Shown: positions 32,774 to 42,550, counted from the stretch's first letter. The stretch is DNA of 64,000 nt from DATJGF01 sp035495315 (GCA_035495315.1 DATJGF010000145.1:42776-106775); one strand, 5' to 3'. Numbers and translations: made by a program. Notes: generated by a model from the letters alone, not told the origin.

Positions 32774-33634
32774 CTAGATAGTCTTCACTTCACTTCCGCC
32801 CAGCACGCCGCTGTCATGGACAGTCTTCCCGCCGACGAGCGTCAGCACGCTCCGGGTCTTCGGCAGTTCGGGAGGGGGCAGCGTGAAAATGTCCTGCGAG
32901 AGCACGGCGAGGTCGGCGAGCTTGCCGGCGGCCAAGATGCCCTTCTCCTCCTCGGCGAATTCGGCAAAGGCGGAGCCGCGGGTGTAGGCCTCAACGGCTT
33001 GCTCGCGGGTGATACCCTCGCCGGGCCGCGCCGGGTGAATCTGGGCGAACAGGATATTCAAACCGGGATTCATCGGGCCGTCCGAGCCGAACGCCAGCGG
33101 AATGCCGGCCGCGACCAGTGACCGGAGCGACAGGTAAGGATGGTTCGTGCCGAAGCGCTCGAAGAAGTGCGCGACGCCTGGATCGAAGTGCGTCGGATTT
33201 TGCACCACGACGACGCCCATTGCTTTCGCCCGCGGCAGCAAGTCGGGGAGCAGGCCGTCGCCGTGTTCGAGGCGGACGCGGCGGGCCGGCCAGTGACTGG
33301 GGTCGGCGTCCACGGCTTCCATCGCGTTCAGCACGGCTTCGACCGTCTTGTCGCCGACGGCGTGGAGGAGAGACTGATCCTTGCGCGCGATGGTTTCGCA
33401 GAGCATCGCGCGGATTTCGGACTCAGGGAAATTGATTATGCCCGACCAGCCGGGCCGGTCGCGATATTCACCACGAATGGCCATGCCGCGTTCGAGCGGC
33501 GAGCCATCCAGCACCCACTTCGTGCCGCTTACCGTGACGCGAGGTGCCCCGGACGGATGCAGCGGAACATCCAGACCCTCCTTCAAATCGCGTCCGTGTG
33601 AGTCGGTGGTTTTTAATTGTATTGGAGCCTTCAT
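32774..33634 (-). pseudogene. C-terminal half of an amidohydrolase (YtcJ/amidohydrolase 3 family)
   Basis: Matches the second half of the metal-dependent hydrolases of about 550 residues: VTVSGTKWVLDGSPLERG, LLHAVGDKTVEAVLNAME, RRVRLEHGDGL, VVVQNPTHFDPG, GIPLAFGSDGPMNPGLNI with the metal Asp, and LADLAVLSQDIF. The N-terminal half, with the H-x-H metal ligands, is missing; the first 30 residues (MKAPIQLKTTDSHGRDLKE) bridge to the domain. At 286 residues it cannot be active. It belongs to the run of broken genes between the integrase and the beta-helix protein. Confidence 0.75.
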
Positions 33635-33751
33635 ATACCGCTAGGAACGCGTCCCACCGGATTATGCGACGGCCGGTTCCTTATTCCAACCACGGGCCAT
33701 GTCATCTTGTAAGGGCTCATAGGGTTAGCACGGATGACGTGGTGGATGCAG

Positions 33752-36700
33752 TTATGGACTCGCGACCACGCGGTAAAATCGCTGTCGATCCGGCCCGATG
33801 TTGTCTGAGGCTGACACCGTAGTCCCGGTGGCTGTGAGAATGCCTTCCAGATTCAGCCAAGGACCTGAAGGCAAGTTAGTCGTGTACTGGACCTGATATT
33901 TCGCGCCGGTGAGCGCGCCCCAGGATAAGGCAATGGTCCCATTTGTCTGGCCGAGCGAAGCCGTGAGCGGACGGAGGACGGTTACCGTGAACTGGGCCGG
34001 CTGGGAATCCACTTGCCCATCATTGACCATCAGTTGCACGCTGTAAACGCCGGGTGGCAGGCTAATCATCGGGCTCACGCCATTTGTGAAGCCAGCAACT
34101 CCGCCAGTGATCCAAGCCCAACTGTAAGTCAGCGGATCGCTGTCAGGGTCTGACGAGTTGGCCCCGTTGAGCGTCACTGCTGCTGTTCCGTCCGATCCGG
34201 CGTACAGCACCTGATCGGGACTAGCATGTGCGACTGGCGCCTGGTTCTCTGGCCGTTTGATCAGCCGTGGATCCCCATAGATGGAGGACCCAAACTGGTC
34301 AAAAGCCTTAACCGTCCACCACGTGCTGGCAGCGGGCAAATTCGTCACGAGCTGGCTGGGAGGGTTGGTCGCGTCGGACATGATTGTGAAATCCATGCCA
34401 CGGCCAGGGTCGGAACCAAACAGGAGTTGGTAGCGCACTGCATTCTCAACGGGTTGGCAGCTAAGGACCGTCCCCGTGCGCGACAGACTACTGCGGTCGT
34501 CCGGGCCGGTGAGTTGAACCGGCGCCAAGATTTTGCCGGGGTATACCGACTGGTCAACGAAGACGATGGCGCCGCTGGAATTAATGGCGAAGTCGTATTT
34601 GTTTGTTGCAGTGTTGAGCTGGTAGTTCCTGCCACTGCCGATGACCGACAGATAGCCAAACGCGGCGAGGCCGCCGTTCTGATAATCCAGACTTGAACTG
34701 GTGTAGCTGCTAACGGGGTACGAATGGGCGCGAGGTGGGTTGCACGTGACGTTGAGTGCCCCCGTGATGTAACTGGCGGGGTTAATAGCGATTCCCGTAT
34801 CGGACTCGCTGGCGTTGCTAATGTAGTTATCCACCCAGCACTGTTCACCGGCCACGGGGTTCGCCTGGAACGAAGCCACCATGCTGGACAGGTTGTTGCA
34901 GACGGCATCAAGCAGGGAGACGCGGTTGAGTGCATAGCGGGCATCCTTGTAGGTGCTGTTTACGTGCAAGGCGGCTTGCATCGCCGGTTTGTTGCCGGTG
35001 CTGAAGCCGATGGTCTGGATCGGTTGCTGGTAGTTGGGGGCGACGCTGGAAAGATACACCATCAGCATGTCGCCGTAAGTGTTGTAGGCGGTGCCGTAGG
35101 CCTGCACGGTGATCCAGTTTGCACGGCTGTCCCAGACGCCACCAAAACTCAGCCCTGATCCCGTGCTGCAGTCGCCGCCGCCAAAGGCCACGATCGTAGG
35201 CCGGGTTGGATCGAAAGGCGGGTTCTCAAGGTAAAGCGCGTTGGCGCCATAGTTTGGAACGATCGTGATCGTAACGGGGCTTGGCGAGCTGGTCAGGCTC
35301 CCGTCGCTGACTACGAGTTCAAAGACGCACTTCTGAACCACAGCGGATGGACTGAACCCACTGACCACCGGTCTCGCGGTATTGGTCCCGGTTATCGTGA
35401 CGGAGGGGCCTGAAACCTGCCGCCATCCATAGGACAAGCTGTTATAGCCATCCGAGTCATAGGATCCCGTGCCGTCGAGCGCCACGCTGTCAGTAAGCAC
35501 GTACAGCGAGGGCCCGGCATTGGCTATCGGGGGATGATTAGACCCGACCGTAATCCTCACAGTAGCCGGGAGGCTGTCCTGGATGCCGTCATTGACCACC
35601 AGTTGAAAGACATAGGTTCCCGGCCAAGGCATCGTGAAGGCAGGGCGCACGGCGTGCGAATCAGTCAGTTGGACATTCCAGCCGCTGACCTGTGTCCAAC
35701 GATAACTGAGTGGCATGCCTTCGGGGTCAGAGGAAAGGGACCCATCCAGAGTGATGGCAGTGGTTCCTGGGCTGTAAACCTGGCTCACTCCCGCGGCAAT
35801 TGGCGGAGCGTTGATGACCCTGACCTGCACGATATCCGGAAAGCTGCCGAAGGTGGCATTGCTGACAACCAGTTGAAAGACATATAGCCCGAGGACGGCG
35901 GCATCGAATGACGGCTTGGCCGCACTAGCATTGCTTAGAGTCACCGCCGGCCCACTGAGCTGGCTCCAATGATAGGACAGCGCCGCGCCATTGGGGTCGG
36001 TTGAAGCGCTTCCATCCAGTGCGACCAATGCCGGAAGAGCCGTGACAGTATCGAGTCGATTGGATCCCGGTTCGGCGACGGGCCGAAAGTTATCAAAGTA
36101 TTCCACGGCCCCGATATCCACGCACCCGGCATAGAGGCGGGCATTACCATAATAGTCGAGTTCGCCTGCCAGGGGCTGGAAAGCGCGGTCGCCAGCGTTG
36201 ATGCAGGGCGAAACGTCCAAGAGATGGAGATCATTGTTGGTGACATCCACAAAGTGCGGGTCTTGCGAGATATTGCCGTTCACGCCTGTCAGGTCCTGCA
36301 CGCCAGCGTAGTTCCCGCCGGTATTGTTCCAGACGTCGTTAAAGCTGGTTTGGGTGAGGAGAACCTGACCGTCCACATGGAGGCCGCCGCCGCCGCTGGC
36401 GTTGCAGATGATATTGCCAGCCACCACGCACTGTCCCCTGCCATCGGAGTTGGCATAGACATTTCCGGCGTCGAGAGCTGCATTGCCCACGACGGTGTTA
36501 TTGATGAAGCGGCCGCCGCTTACCATGCCGGCACCGCCGCCGAAAACTGCCGCCGAGTTGCTGCAAATAAGATTGCTCGTGAACCGGGTGTTACCGAGAT
36601 AGTTCGCGAGCCCGCCTCCCGCGTAGGCGGTATTGGCTGCAACCAGGTTGCGCTTCACAATCGCATCGGACTGGATGCATGCGATGCCGCCCCCGTAGCC

Positions 36701-37174
36701 GACAGGACTTGTGCCCCCTGGTGGTGCCGCGTTCGAGACGATGATGTTGCCAATGATTGTTGGTGAAGAACCGAGGCAATAAATGCCCCCGCCGAAATAA
36801 GAGCCTAAGTCAGGAATGGCCGTCCCGTAGCCGCCCGTGATCGTAAATCCAGCCAGGACCGAGTTCGAACCCTCGCCGCTGACAAAGCTCACCACGCTGC
36901 TCTGCCCAGATGCATGGATGATCGTGCTTTTAACGACGTTCGGGTCAGCGGTGTTCGTGCTGGTGACCGTCACAGCCTTGCCCTTGAAGTTGATGTTCTC
37001 GTTATACCGCCCCGGACTCACCAAAATAACATCCCCGTTGGCGCCGGCATCAATGGCGCTTTGGATACGGCCATAGTCGCCCGGCACATGTAGCACGGCG
37101 GCCTGAAGGCTGATCCAGTTCAGAACCAAGCCAGAAAGTACGCTTTGCACGGCAACTGTCTTTATAGTTTTCAT
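33752..37174 (-). CDS. Large secreted protein: right-handed beta-helix plus PKD domains
   Basis: About 1,140 residues. After a signal peptide (SVLSGLVLNWISLQAA) comes a parallel beta-helix (about residues 30-360) with DYGRIQSAIDAGANGDVILV, GGGIYCLGSSPTIIGN, YGGGIACIQSDAIVKRN and ALDAGNVYANSDGRGQCVVA, closing with SPCINAGDRAF and CVDIGAVEYF, the choice-of-anchor Q type. PKD/cadherin-like repeats follow, each with LDGSASTDPNGAALSYHWSQ-like sequence, then a non-repetitive middle domain (YLENPPFDPTRPTIVAFGGG), one more PKD repeat, and a C-terminal KYQVQYTTNLPSGPWLNL module. It is probably a cell-surface or secreted carbohydrate-acting protein. Start at ATG 37174. Confidence 0.85.
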   Translation of the reverse strand: MKTIKTVAVQSVLSGLVLNWISLQAAVLHVPGDYGRIQSAIDAGANGDVILVSPGRYNENINFKGKAVTVTSTNTADPNVVKSTIIHASGQSSVVSFVSGEGSNSVLAGFTITGGYGTAIPDLGSYFGGGIYCLGSSPTIIGNIIVSNAAPPGGTSPVGYGGGIACIQSDAIVKRNLVAANTAYAGGGLANYLGNTRFTSNLICSNSAAVFGGGAGMVSGGRFINNTVVGNAALDAGNVYANSDGRGQCVVAGNIICNASGGGGLHVDGQVLLTQTSFNDVWNNTGGNYAGVQDLTGVNGNISQDPHFVDVTNNDLHLLDVSPCINAGDRAFQPLAGELDYYGNARLYAGCVDIGAVEYFDNFRPVAEPGSNRLDTVTALPALVALDGSASTDPNGAALSYHWSQLSGPAVTLSNASAAKPSFDAAVLGLYVFQLVVSNATFGSFPDIVQVRVINAPPIAAGVSQVYSPGTTAITLDGSLSSDPEGMPLSYRWTQVSGWNVQLTDSHAVRPAFTMPWPGTYVFQLVVNDGIQDSLPATVRITVGSNHPPIANAGPSLYVLTDSVALDGTGSYDSDGYNSLSYGWRQVSGPSVTITGTNTARPVVSGFSPSAVVQKCVFELVVSDGSLTSSPSPVTITIVPNYGANALYLENPPFDPTRPTIVAFGGGDCSTGSGLSFGGVWDSRANWITVQAYGTAYNTYGDMLMVYLSSVAPNYQQPIQTIGFSTGNKPAMQAALHVNSTYKDARYALNRVSLLDAVCNNLSSMVASFQANPVAGEQCWVDNYISNASESDTGIAINPASYITGALNVTCNPPRAHSYPVSSYTSSSLDYQNGGLAAFGYLSVIGSGRNYQLNTATNKYDFAINSSGAIVFVDQSVYPGKILAPVQLTGPDDRSSLSRTGTVLSCQPVENAVRYQLLFGSDPGRGMDFTIMSDATNPPSQLVTNLPAASTWWTVKAFDQFGSSIYGDPRLIKRPENQAPVAHASPDQVLYAGSDGTAAVTLNGANSSDPDSDPLTYSWAWITGGVAGFTNGVSPMISLPPGVYSVQLMVNDGQVDSQPAQFTVTVLRPLTASLGQTNGTIALSWGALTGAKYQVQYTTNLPSGPWLNLEGILTATGTTVSASDNIGPDRQRFYRVVASP

Positions 37175-37267
37175 GTCGTTTGCTCCACTGTTTGGCCTGC
37201 GTCCTGGCTGCTGGCGGCAGGAGGCCGCCGCCGCCCCGCACGGCACTGGTGAACATCTCGTCGACAT

Positions 37268-37483
37268 TCCCGTTGCTCAGGCCGTATTGGTCCTACGCTC
37301 TGGAGGGCCCGTGCAACCTTCAATGCTGTTCAGAAGCGAGGACGGGAGAAGGTTCTGAATTTTTTTCAAGAAGAATGGCCAGCTAAAGAAGGGCAGCGCT
37401 GATTGCGGCGGCAGACAATGTCTGGAGCAAGGCTGTGCGTACATCTCCGCAAACAAACCGCGCGAAAAAGGCTTCGAACTCGA
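37268..37483. other. Intergenic, no gene supported
   Basis: Upstream region of the beta-helix gene. A run of Ts (about 37360) and an A/T-rich patch occur. Short plus-strand frames here have no start signals and are antisense to a gene remnant further right. Nothing else is recognised. Confidence 0.4.
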
Positions 37484-37650
37484 CTATGGAGGCGAGAGCA
37501 TCACACGGGTGCCGCTAACCTGCTGACCTGTTTCGTCGGTGAAGCGAGCCGAGCCGCCCCAATGAAGAATTTCATTCACGATCTTGAACACCAGCACGTT
37601 GAGGCTTGCTTCTAATGTGACTCCGTTAGCAGTGTCCTGGTCCCTCACTC
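37484..37650 (-). pseudogene. C-terminal remnant of a secreted/galactose-binding-like domain protein
   Basis: On the minus strand, RDQDTANGVTLEAS leads into LNVLVFKIVNEILHWGGS, then after one frame shift GFTDETGQQVSGTRVMLSPP and stop at 37484. D-x-D-T-x-x-x-V-x-L-x-x-x-L-N-V-L-V-F-K-[IV]-V-N is a pattern I associate with C-terminal domains of verrucomicrobial proteins. The upstream part is missing, replaced by the truncated sigma factor. Confidence 0.5.
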
Positions 37651-37973
37651 TGGACGTAACAAACCTTCATTAATACCGAGGCATTCCTGGGGCGGCGAAC
37701 CCTCCGGGCGCGGTCAATGAGAATGCGCCGCATGGCTTCCGCGGCGGCGCAGAAGAAGTGAGTGCGGTTCTGCCAGGTAGGCTGCTCGTCGCCGCCGCGG
37801 CTCAGCCAGGCCTCGTGGACCAAGGCGGCGGGCTGAAGGGTTTGAATGCCCGATTCCTTCCCCATTTTGCGCGCGGCGAGCCGGCGCAGTTCGTCATACA
37901 CGAGCGGTAATAATCTGGCGGCCTCCGGTTCGCAGAGATCGGTGGCTTGGAGGATCTGCGTCAGTTCACTCAT
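37626..37973 (-). pseudogene. ECF sigma factor truncated after region 2
   Basis: MSELTQILQATDLCEPEAAR, LLPLVYDELRRLAARKM, LVHEAWLSRGG and AAAEAMRRILIDRARR match the N-terminal half of an ECF sigma factor like the one at 10.2 kb. After RRVRRPRNAS the frame runs into unrelated sequence and stops. Region 4, needed for -35 recognition, is absent. It starts eight bases after the stop of the WD40 kinase gene, so it was perhaps once a second sigma factor in this operon. Confidence 0.75.
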
Positions 37974-37981
37974 GGCAATGG

Positions 37982-40900
37982 CTATGGCCGCGAGGATTCG
38001 GCCAACCAGTCGAACTGAAGCTGTCCCAGCGGTGGCGCATGCAGCATACGCGCGCTCTTGAGGCTGACACAGAGCAATCCCTCGCCGTTGCGGGTAAAGG
38101 CGACGTGTGAACACTGTTGGTTCAGTGACAACACCTTCTGCCCTGTGGTCGTGTCGAAGAGCTGTACGGTTTTATTATCGCTGGCCAGCAACCGGCTCCC
38201 GTCAGGAGAGAACGAAAGGGAGGTGTATTCGGTCAACGCGAGAGGCAGGGCAACGCGCTGCCGGGTGGCAAGGTCCCAGATGAAGGCGTTCCCCGAACGG
38301 AGCGCCGCCGCCACGCGCCGGCTGTCGGGCGAGAACGCGCAGGCCGTCCAATTCGCCACATCGTCGGTGGCTTTCCATAGGGGAGGGCCAGCCAAGGAGG
38401 GAAGGTCCAAAGTCCCGATAAAGCCGCCATTGACAAAGATGGCAACGGATTTGCTGTCGTCCGACAGACATAATTGCTGAACCTTTGGGATGCCCTTGCG
38501 TTCACCGAGCAATTCCATCTGCGGCAGACGCCAGGCCCGAACAGTCCAATCGTTAGAAGCACATACGCTAACCAGGACAGAGCCATCCATTGAGATTTGC
38601 AGCAAGCGGATAGTGCCTTCCCCTGCATCTCCTTTAGCGAGATCGTTGGTGTCGGTTATGCCTCGAAAATGAATGGTATCCAAGCATCCGACCGCGAAGG
38701 TCCGGCCACCAGGAGACACATCGGCACAGTTGGCGAGGCTCAAATCATCCAGGCGCACCGTTCCCAATTGACTCAGGGAGGAGGCCAGCCATGTCTCTCC
38801 GGTGACCACCCGGGCACCTGCCCCCTGGACCTGCGCACCGGGCGCCGCCTCTTCTAATTCGACGCTCCAAAATGCGCTGCCGTCTCTCGCGATTCCCACA
38901 GCCCATTGCCCTTCATCGCTGGAGGCGGGCAGTTCCACCGATTCCCACCGGGGAGGAGGCTCCGCCACCTCCCACACTTTGACTTCTCCGTTCCTCGTCC
39001 CGGTGGCCAGCAACCGGCTGTTCGGGGAGAAAGCCACGCACACCACCGCGTCTGTATGTCCTTTGAGAGCGAACCGGATCTCCCAAGTGGCGGTATCCCA
39101 CAGGTGAACGGTTTCGTCCCCACCCACAGTAGCGAGCCACTTCCCATCTGGAGAAAAGGCCGCACTATACGTCGCCGCGGAGTCGTCCAGGGCTCTGATT
39201 AACGAAAGGTCGTCAGCGCGCCGCACCCCCGGGTTCCGCGCAAAATCAAAGCCCAGCCCGCAAACCAGCCAACGGCCGTCAGGTGAGAAGATACAATTCC
39301 CGGCGCGCTGGCGAACGGTAGTCACGTCGGTGTTGTCGATCAGATCATGAAGCATCAATGTGCCGGCTCTATCGCCACAGGCTAGGGCCAGGTGACGTCC
39401 ATCCGGGGAGAAAGCCACTGCGTTGACCTCACCCGGGGTAGGAACAGGACAGGGTACGGCACGCTTCGTGTTGCTGTCCCAAAGCTCCACCACCCGTCCG
39501 CCAGCACCAACTGCCAACAGATCCTCGTTGGGTGACAGAGCCAGGGTGAAGATTGTAGAAGCGTTGGTGCAAAACTCTGAAGCCACACCCGTACGGAGGT
39601 CCAAGCTTCTAACAGTGTTCCCCCAATCCGGAGCGTAGAACAACAGGCCGCGTTTGGACGCCAAAGCCATCTTGCCGATGGCGAAGCCATTAGAATGCTC
39701 GTTGGTCATCAAGGGAGCGGGCCGCCCGTCAGCAAGATTCCAGCATACTGCACGGCGATCATCATAGCCCGTGCTGAGCAGAGTGTTGTCATCGATGAAC
39801 CTGACACTGCTGACACAGCCACGGTGTGCGGCCAAGGCCCGAAGTTCTTGACCCCGACATTCGTTGGCGAGGAATCGCCACTCCCAGTTGCGCAGATCGG
39901 GCGCGCCAGGTTTTGGAACCTGGGCTCGCAACAGGGCGCGGGCACCACCGAGGTCGCGCTCCAGGAGTGACCGGTGGGCCAAGTTCATGTCCGAGACGTA
40001 GGCACGATATTGCGCCTCCTGGGCTGTGCGCCGCTGCTGCCGCTCCGCGCGCCGGGCCCGGGAAGCCTGCCACAGGCTGGCGGCAATTCCGACCGACAGT
40101 GCCGCGACCACGAGGGCCGCCGCACCAAAGCCGAACTTGTGCCGCCGGACGGTTCGTTGGAACTCATACAGACGGCTGGGGGGGCGGGCCAACACCGATT
40201 CGTTCTTTAAGTGCCGCCTTAGGTCCGAAGCCAGCCCGTTGGCGGTCTCGTATCTTCGGGTGCGGTCTTTCTCCAGGCACTTCATGACGATCCAGTCCAG
40301 GTCTCCTTGAATCAGGTGGACTAGCTTTGGTGGTTCCACCTGCCGGCAACGGGCCGCAGTGGTGATCGCCCCACCCGCGAGCGTGCGCAGCCGCGTTGAG
40401 GGTCGAAGCGGATCTTTTTCACGGATGGTGCGGCGTGCACTATCCAGCCCAGCTTCTGCCAATTCCTTCGGCTCAAAGGGCAGGTGCCCGGTTAACAATT
40501 CGTACAACAGAACACCTAGGCTGTAGATATCGCTTCGCGTATCGAAATCGAGACCCGATTCGGTCTGTTCGGGGCTCATGTAAGCCGGCGTGCCGATAAA
40601 ATGCCCCAAGGCCGTCATAACCGTTTGTTCGCTGAGGCCTCCTTCGGTTGCCTTGGCGATTCCAAAGTCGATAATCTTTGGCACCGCCGCGCCGTCCTGG
40701 ACTGCAACCAGGATATTTGCAGGTTTCAAGTCGCGATGGATGACACCTCTCTGGTGTGCATGCTGGACTGCCTGGCAAACCTTAATGAACAACTCCAGGC
40801 GTGTCGCGGTGGAAAGTCGATTCTGGTCGCAATAATCGGTGATTTTTAGACCCTGGACCAGTTCCAGCACAAAGTAGGACCGCCCCGCGCGAGTCATGCC

Positions 40901-41302
40901 GGCGTCGATCACTTTTGCAATGCCAGGATGATCCATCAGTGCCAGTGCCTGACGCTCAATGTCAAAGCGGCGGATGATGCTTTGAGTATCCATCCCCAGC
41001 TTGATTATTTTAACCGCAACTTCGCGCTTGAGGCTGATCTGCCGAGCACGATAGACCACCCCCATGCCTCCCTGGCCAATCTCCTCCAGCAGTTCGTAAT
41101 CCTTTATTTCTGGTAAACCGATTCCGTCCGGTTCTGCAGGTCGTTCCACCAAGCTGATCGGTTGAGTGTTCGTTTGCTGCGACGGAGTGCCGGTCTCACC
41201 CAATTGGGCAAAGAGGCACCGGGGGCAGAGCCCTTCGGCGGCCGCGGCCGGCAGCTCGGTCCCGCATCGCGGACAAACCTCAGATGATGTCTCAGTGCTC
41301 AA
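37982..41302 (-). CDS. Transmembrane Ser/Thr kinase with zinc ribbon and WD40 propeller
   Basis: 1,106 residues. A zinc ribbon (CPRCGTELP to LCPRCLF, residues 10-32) is followed by the kinase domain at about 66-370: GQGGMGVVYRARQ, VAVKIIKLG, HRDLKPANILV, DFGIAKATEGG and GTPAYMSPEQT. A transmembrane helix (GAAALVVAALSVGIAASLW) lies at about 391-410. The outer part is a WD40 propeller with repeats such as VNAVAFSPDGRHLALACG, YSAAFSPDGKWLATVGGDE, VVCVAFSPNSRLLATGTRNG and ACAFSPDSRRVAAALRSGN. Catalytic residues appear intact. The ECF sigma gene 58 bases upstream on the same strand makes it a likely kinase-sigma signalling pair. Confidence 0.92.
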   Translation of the reverse strand: MSTETSSEVCPRCGTELPAAAAEGLCPRCLFAQLGETGTPSQQTNTQPISLVERPAEPDGIGLPEIKDYELLEEIGQGGMGVVYRARQISLKREVAVKIIKLGMDTQSIIRRFDIERQALALMDHPGIAKVIDAGMTRAGRSYFVLELVQGLKITDYCDQNRLSTATRLELFIKVCQAVQHAHQRGVIHRDLKPANILVAVQDGAAVPKIIDFGIAKATEGGLSEQTVMTALGHFIGTPAYMSPEQTESGLDFDTRSDIYSLGVLLYELLTGHLPFEPKELAEAGLDSARRTIREKDPLRPSTRLRTLAGGAITTAARCRQVEPPKLVHLIQGDLDWIVMKCLEKDRTRRYETANGLASDLRRHLKNESVLARPPSRLYEFQRTVRRHKFGFGAAALVVAALSVGIAASLWQASRARRAERQQRRTAQEAQYRAYVSDMNLAHRSLLERDLGGARALLRAQVPKPGAPDLRNWEWRFLANECRGQELRALAAHRGCVSSVRFIDDNTLLSTGYDDRRAVCWNLADGRPAPLMTNEHSNGFAIGKMALASKRGLLFYAPDWGNTVRSLDLRTGVASEFCTNASTIFTLALSPNEDLLAVGAGGRVVELWDSNTKRAVPCPVPTPGEVNAVAFSPDGRHLALACGDRAGTLMLHDLIDNTDVTTVRQRAGNCIFSPDGRWLVCGLGFDFARNPGVRRADDLSLIRALDDSAATYSAAFSPDGKWLATVGGDETVHLWDTATWEIRFALKGHTDAVVCVAFSPNSRLLATGTRNGEVKVWEVAEPPPRWESVELPASSDEGQWAVGIARDGSAFWSVELEEAAPGAQVQGAGARVVTGETWLASSLSQLGTVRLDDLSLANCADVSPGGRTFAVGCLDTIHFRGITDTNDLAKGDAGEGTIRLLQISMDGSVLVSVCASNDWTVRAWRLPQMELLGERKGIPKVQQLCLSDDSKSVAIFVNGGFIGTLDLPSLAGPPLWKATDDVANWTACAFSPDSRRVAAALRSGNAFIWDLATRQRVALPLALTEYTSLSFSPDGSRLLASDNKTVQLFDTTTGQKVLSLNQQCSHVAFTRNGEGLLCVSLKSARMLHAPPLGQLQFDWLAESSRP

Positions 41303-41360
41303 CGTGCTTCACACCCTGTTTAGAAGCAGATTGGGACGCAGGTTCCGGAAAAAAGTTTTC

Positions 41361-42122
41361 TCAACTGGTCATCAAGCGCACCAGATAACGAAGTTCCTCA
41401 TCGATTTCGGCCCGCGTCGCGACAGTGCTGGAGATCTCCTCGCGGAACAGTTCACGGAAACGCTGCCGCAGCCGATGCACCGCGGATTTGACCCCTTGCT
41501 CACTAAGTTGCAGACGGGCCGCGATCGCCGCGTAACCGTCAGCGTTGGGTTCGCCCAATAGGAACGGCTTAAGCTCTGAAAAGCGTTCGAGGTGGCCAGG
41601 GCCATCGAATTCGGCGCGCAAGCGGGAAAGGACAACTTCAAGCATGCGAGCAGCCCAATGGCGGTCGAAGGCATTTTCTGGGGAGTCGCTCTGTGTTTGA
41701 TCCCGGTTATAGAGGTCTTCCGCGTGAGGCGTCTCGAGCGGCAAAAACGTCAGCCCGCCGCCCCGCTTGAGCCGCTGCGATTTGTCCCATTCATTAGCCA
41801 GAAAATGGTTCAGCGAACAGAGCAGGAAAGTGCGGAACCTCCCTTTTTCCGGTGCAACATCGTGCAGGTAGCGCTTCTCCAGAAAACGGGCAAAGAAGCT
41901 TTGAGTCAGATCCTCAGCTTCCTGGGGTGGGTAGCCTTTGCGCCGGATGAATGCGTAGAGGGGATACCAATAAATTTGGCATAGTTTTTCAAGCGCCTCG
42001 CGCGCTCCGGGTGCCGCACTGTCACCCGCGGTGATCACGGCCGTCCAATGCGTCGTGATAAACATCCGGTCACCGGCAACGGGCGCCGAGTCGGTATTCA
42101 GTGGGGACATCGCTAACAACAT
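41361..42122 (-). CDS. Sigma-70 family (ECF) RNA polymerase sigma factor
   Basis: 253 residues, longer than most ECF factors. Region 2: FITTHWTAVITAGD, QIYWYPLYAFIRRKGYPPQE, AEDLTQSFFARFLEKR and RFRTFLLCSLNHFLANEWDK. Region 4: FDRHWAARMLEVVLSRLRAE and GYAAIAARLQLSEQGVKSAV. The first block (T-H-W-x-x-V) and the W-Y-P-L-Y motif are typical of kinase-linked ECF factors of Planctomycetes and Verrucomicrobia. The kinase gene follows directly. A second in-frame ATG at 42110 (MSPLN) could be the start; neither has a clear ribosome binding site. Confidence 0.88.
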   Translation of the reverse strand: MLLAMSPLNTDSAPVAGDRMFITTHWTAVITAGDSAAPGAREALEKLCQIYWYPLYAFIRRKGYPPQEAEDLTQSFFARFLEKRYLHDVAPEKGRFRTFLLCSLNHFLANEWDKSQRLKRGGGLTFLPLETPHAEDLYNRDQTQSDSPENAFDRHWAARMLEVVLSRLRAEFDGPGHLERFSELKPFLLGEPNADGYAAIAARLQLSEQGVKSAVHRLRQRFRELFREEISSTVATRAEIDEELRYLVRLMTS

Positions 42123-42339
42123 GTATGAGGCGACACATTTTTACAAGGGCTGTGCCACTGCTTGCGATCAGCCCGCGGTTGGCCTCTTGGCGCTCCAAGT
42201 GTCTCGCTAGGCGATTGGACCGGCTCCGGGAGCCAACAGCCGGTTACAATCAGGCGTGAGGCAGCTTTTCTGACTTCATCAACAGCAAATCAACTTGCTG
42301 CGACTGGAAATTCGGGCACAGTATTGGCGCTGTTCTTCA
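42123..42339. other. Divergent intergenic region upstream of the sigma gene
   Basis: 217 bases between the ECF sigma start and the tRNA-Ser fragment. It presumably holds the promoters of the sigma-kinase unit and formerly of the tRNA. No clear consensus boxes were recognised. Confidence 0.3.
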
Positions 42340-42379
42340 GGAAGGGTGGCAGAGTGGTCGAATGCACCTGACTCGAAAT
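42340..42379 (+). pseudogene. 5' half of tRNA-Ser(CGA), truncated at the anticodon loop
   Basis: GGAAGGGTGGCAGAGTGGTC followed by GAATGCACCTGACTCGAAAT reproduces the acceptor 5' strand, D-arm, anticodon 5' stem CCTGA and loop CTCGAAA (anticodon CGA) of bacterial tRNA-Ser. The 3' stem should be TCAGG but the sequence goes TTCAAAAAGC, and neither variable arm, T-arm nor acceptor 3' strand follows. The gene is therefore broken right after the anticodon loop. Confidence 0.75.
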
Positions 42380-42550
42380 TCAAAAAGCATTCATGGTCCT
42401 AATAGGACCCAAGCGGACTCACACGGCCCCACCGACGTTGCCTTCACTTTCCGAACCCCGGAAAAGGGACCCAATAGCCCCCAATGGACCAAAAACCGAC
42501 GAGTCATATCAAATGGCAATATCAAACCTGCGGAGTGCGGGAGCGAACGG
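42380..42550. other. Unassigned sequence between the tRNA fragment and the response regulator
   Basis: Contains the hairpin GGTCCTAATAGGACC at 42395-42409 and related GGACC/GGGACCC words nearby. No gene is supported. It may be the edge of a lost insertion that broke the tRNA, or the terminator region of the two-component operon. Confidence 0.3.

Noticed and set aside
33752..37174. Reading the beta-helix/PKD protein as part of the integrated element
   Set aside because: It is intact, has its own start region and typical chromosomal verrucomicrobial architecture; nothing ties it to the integrase.
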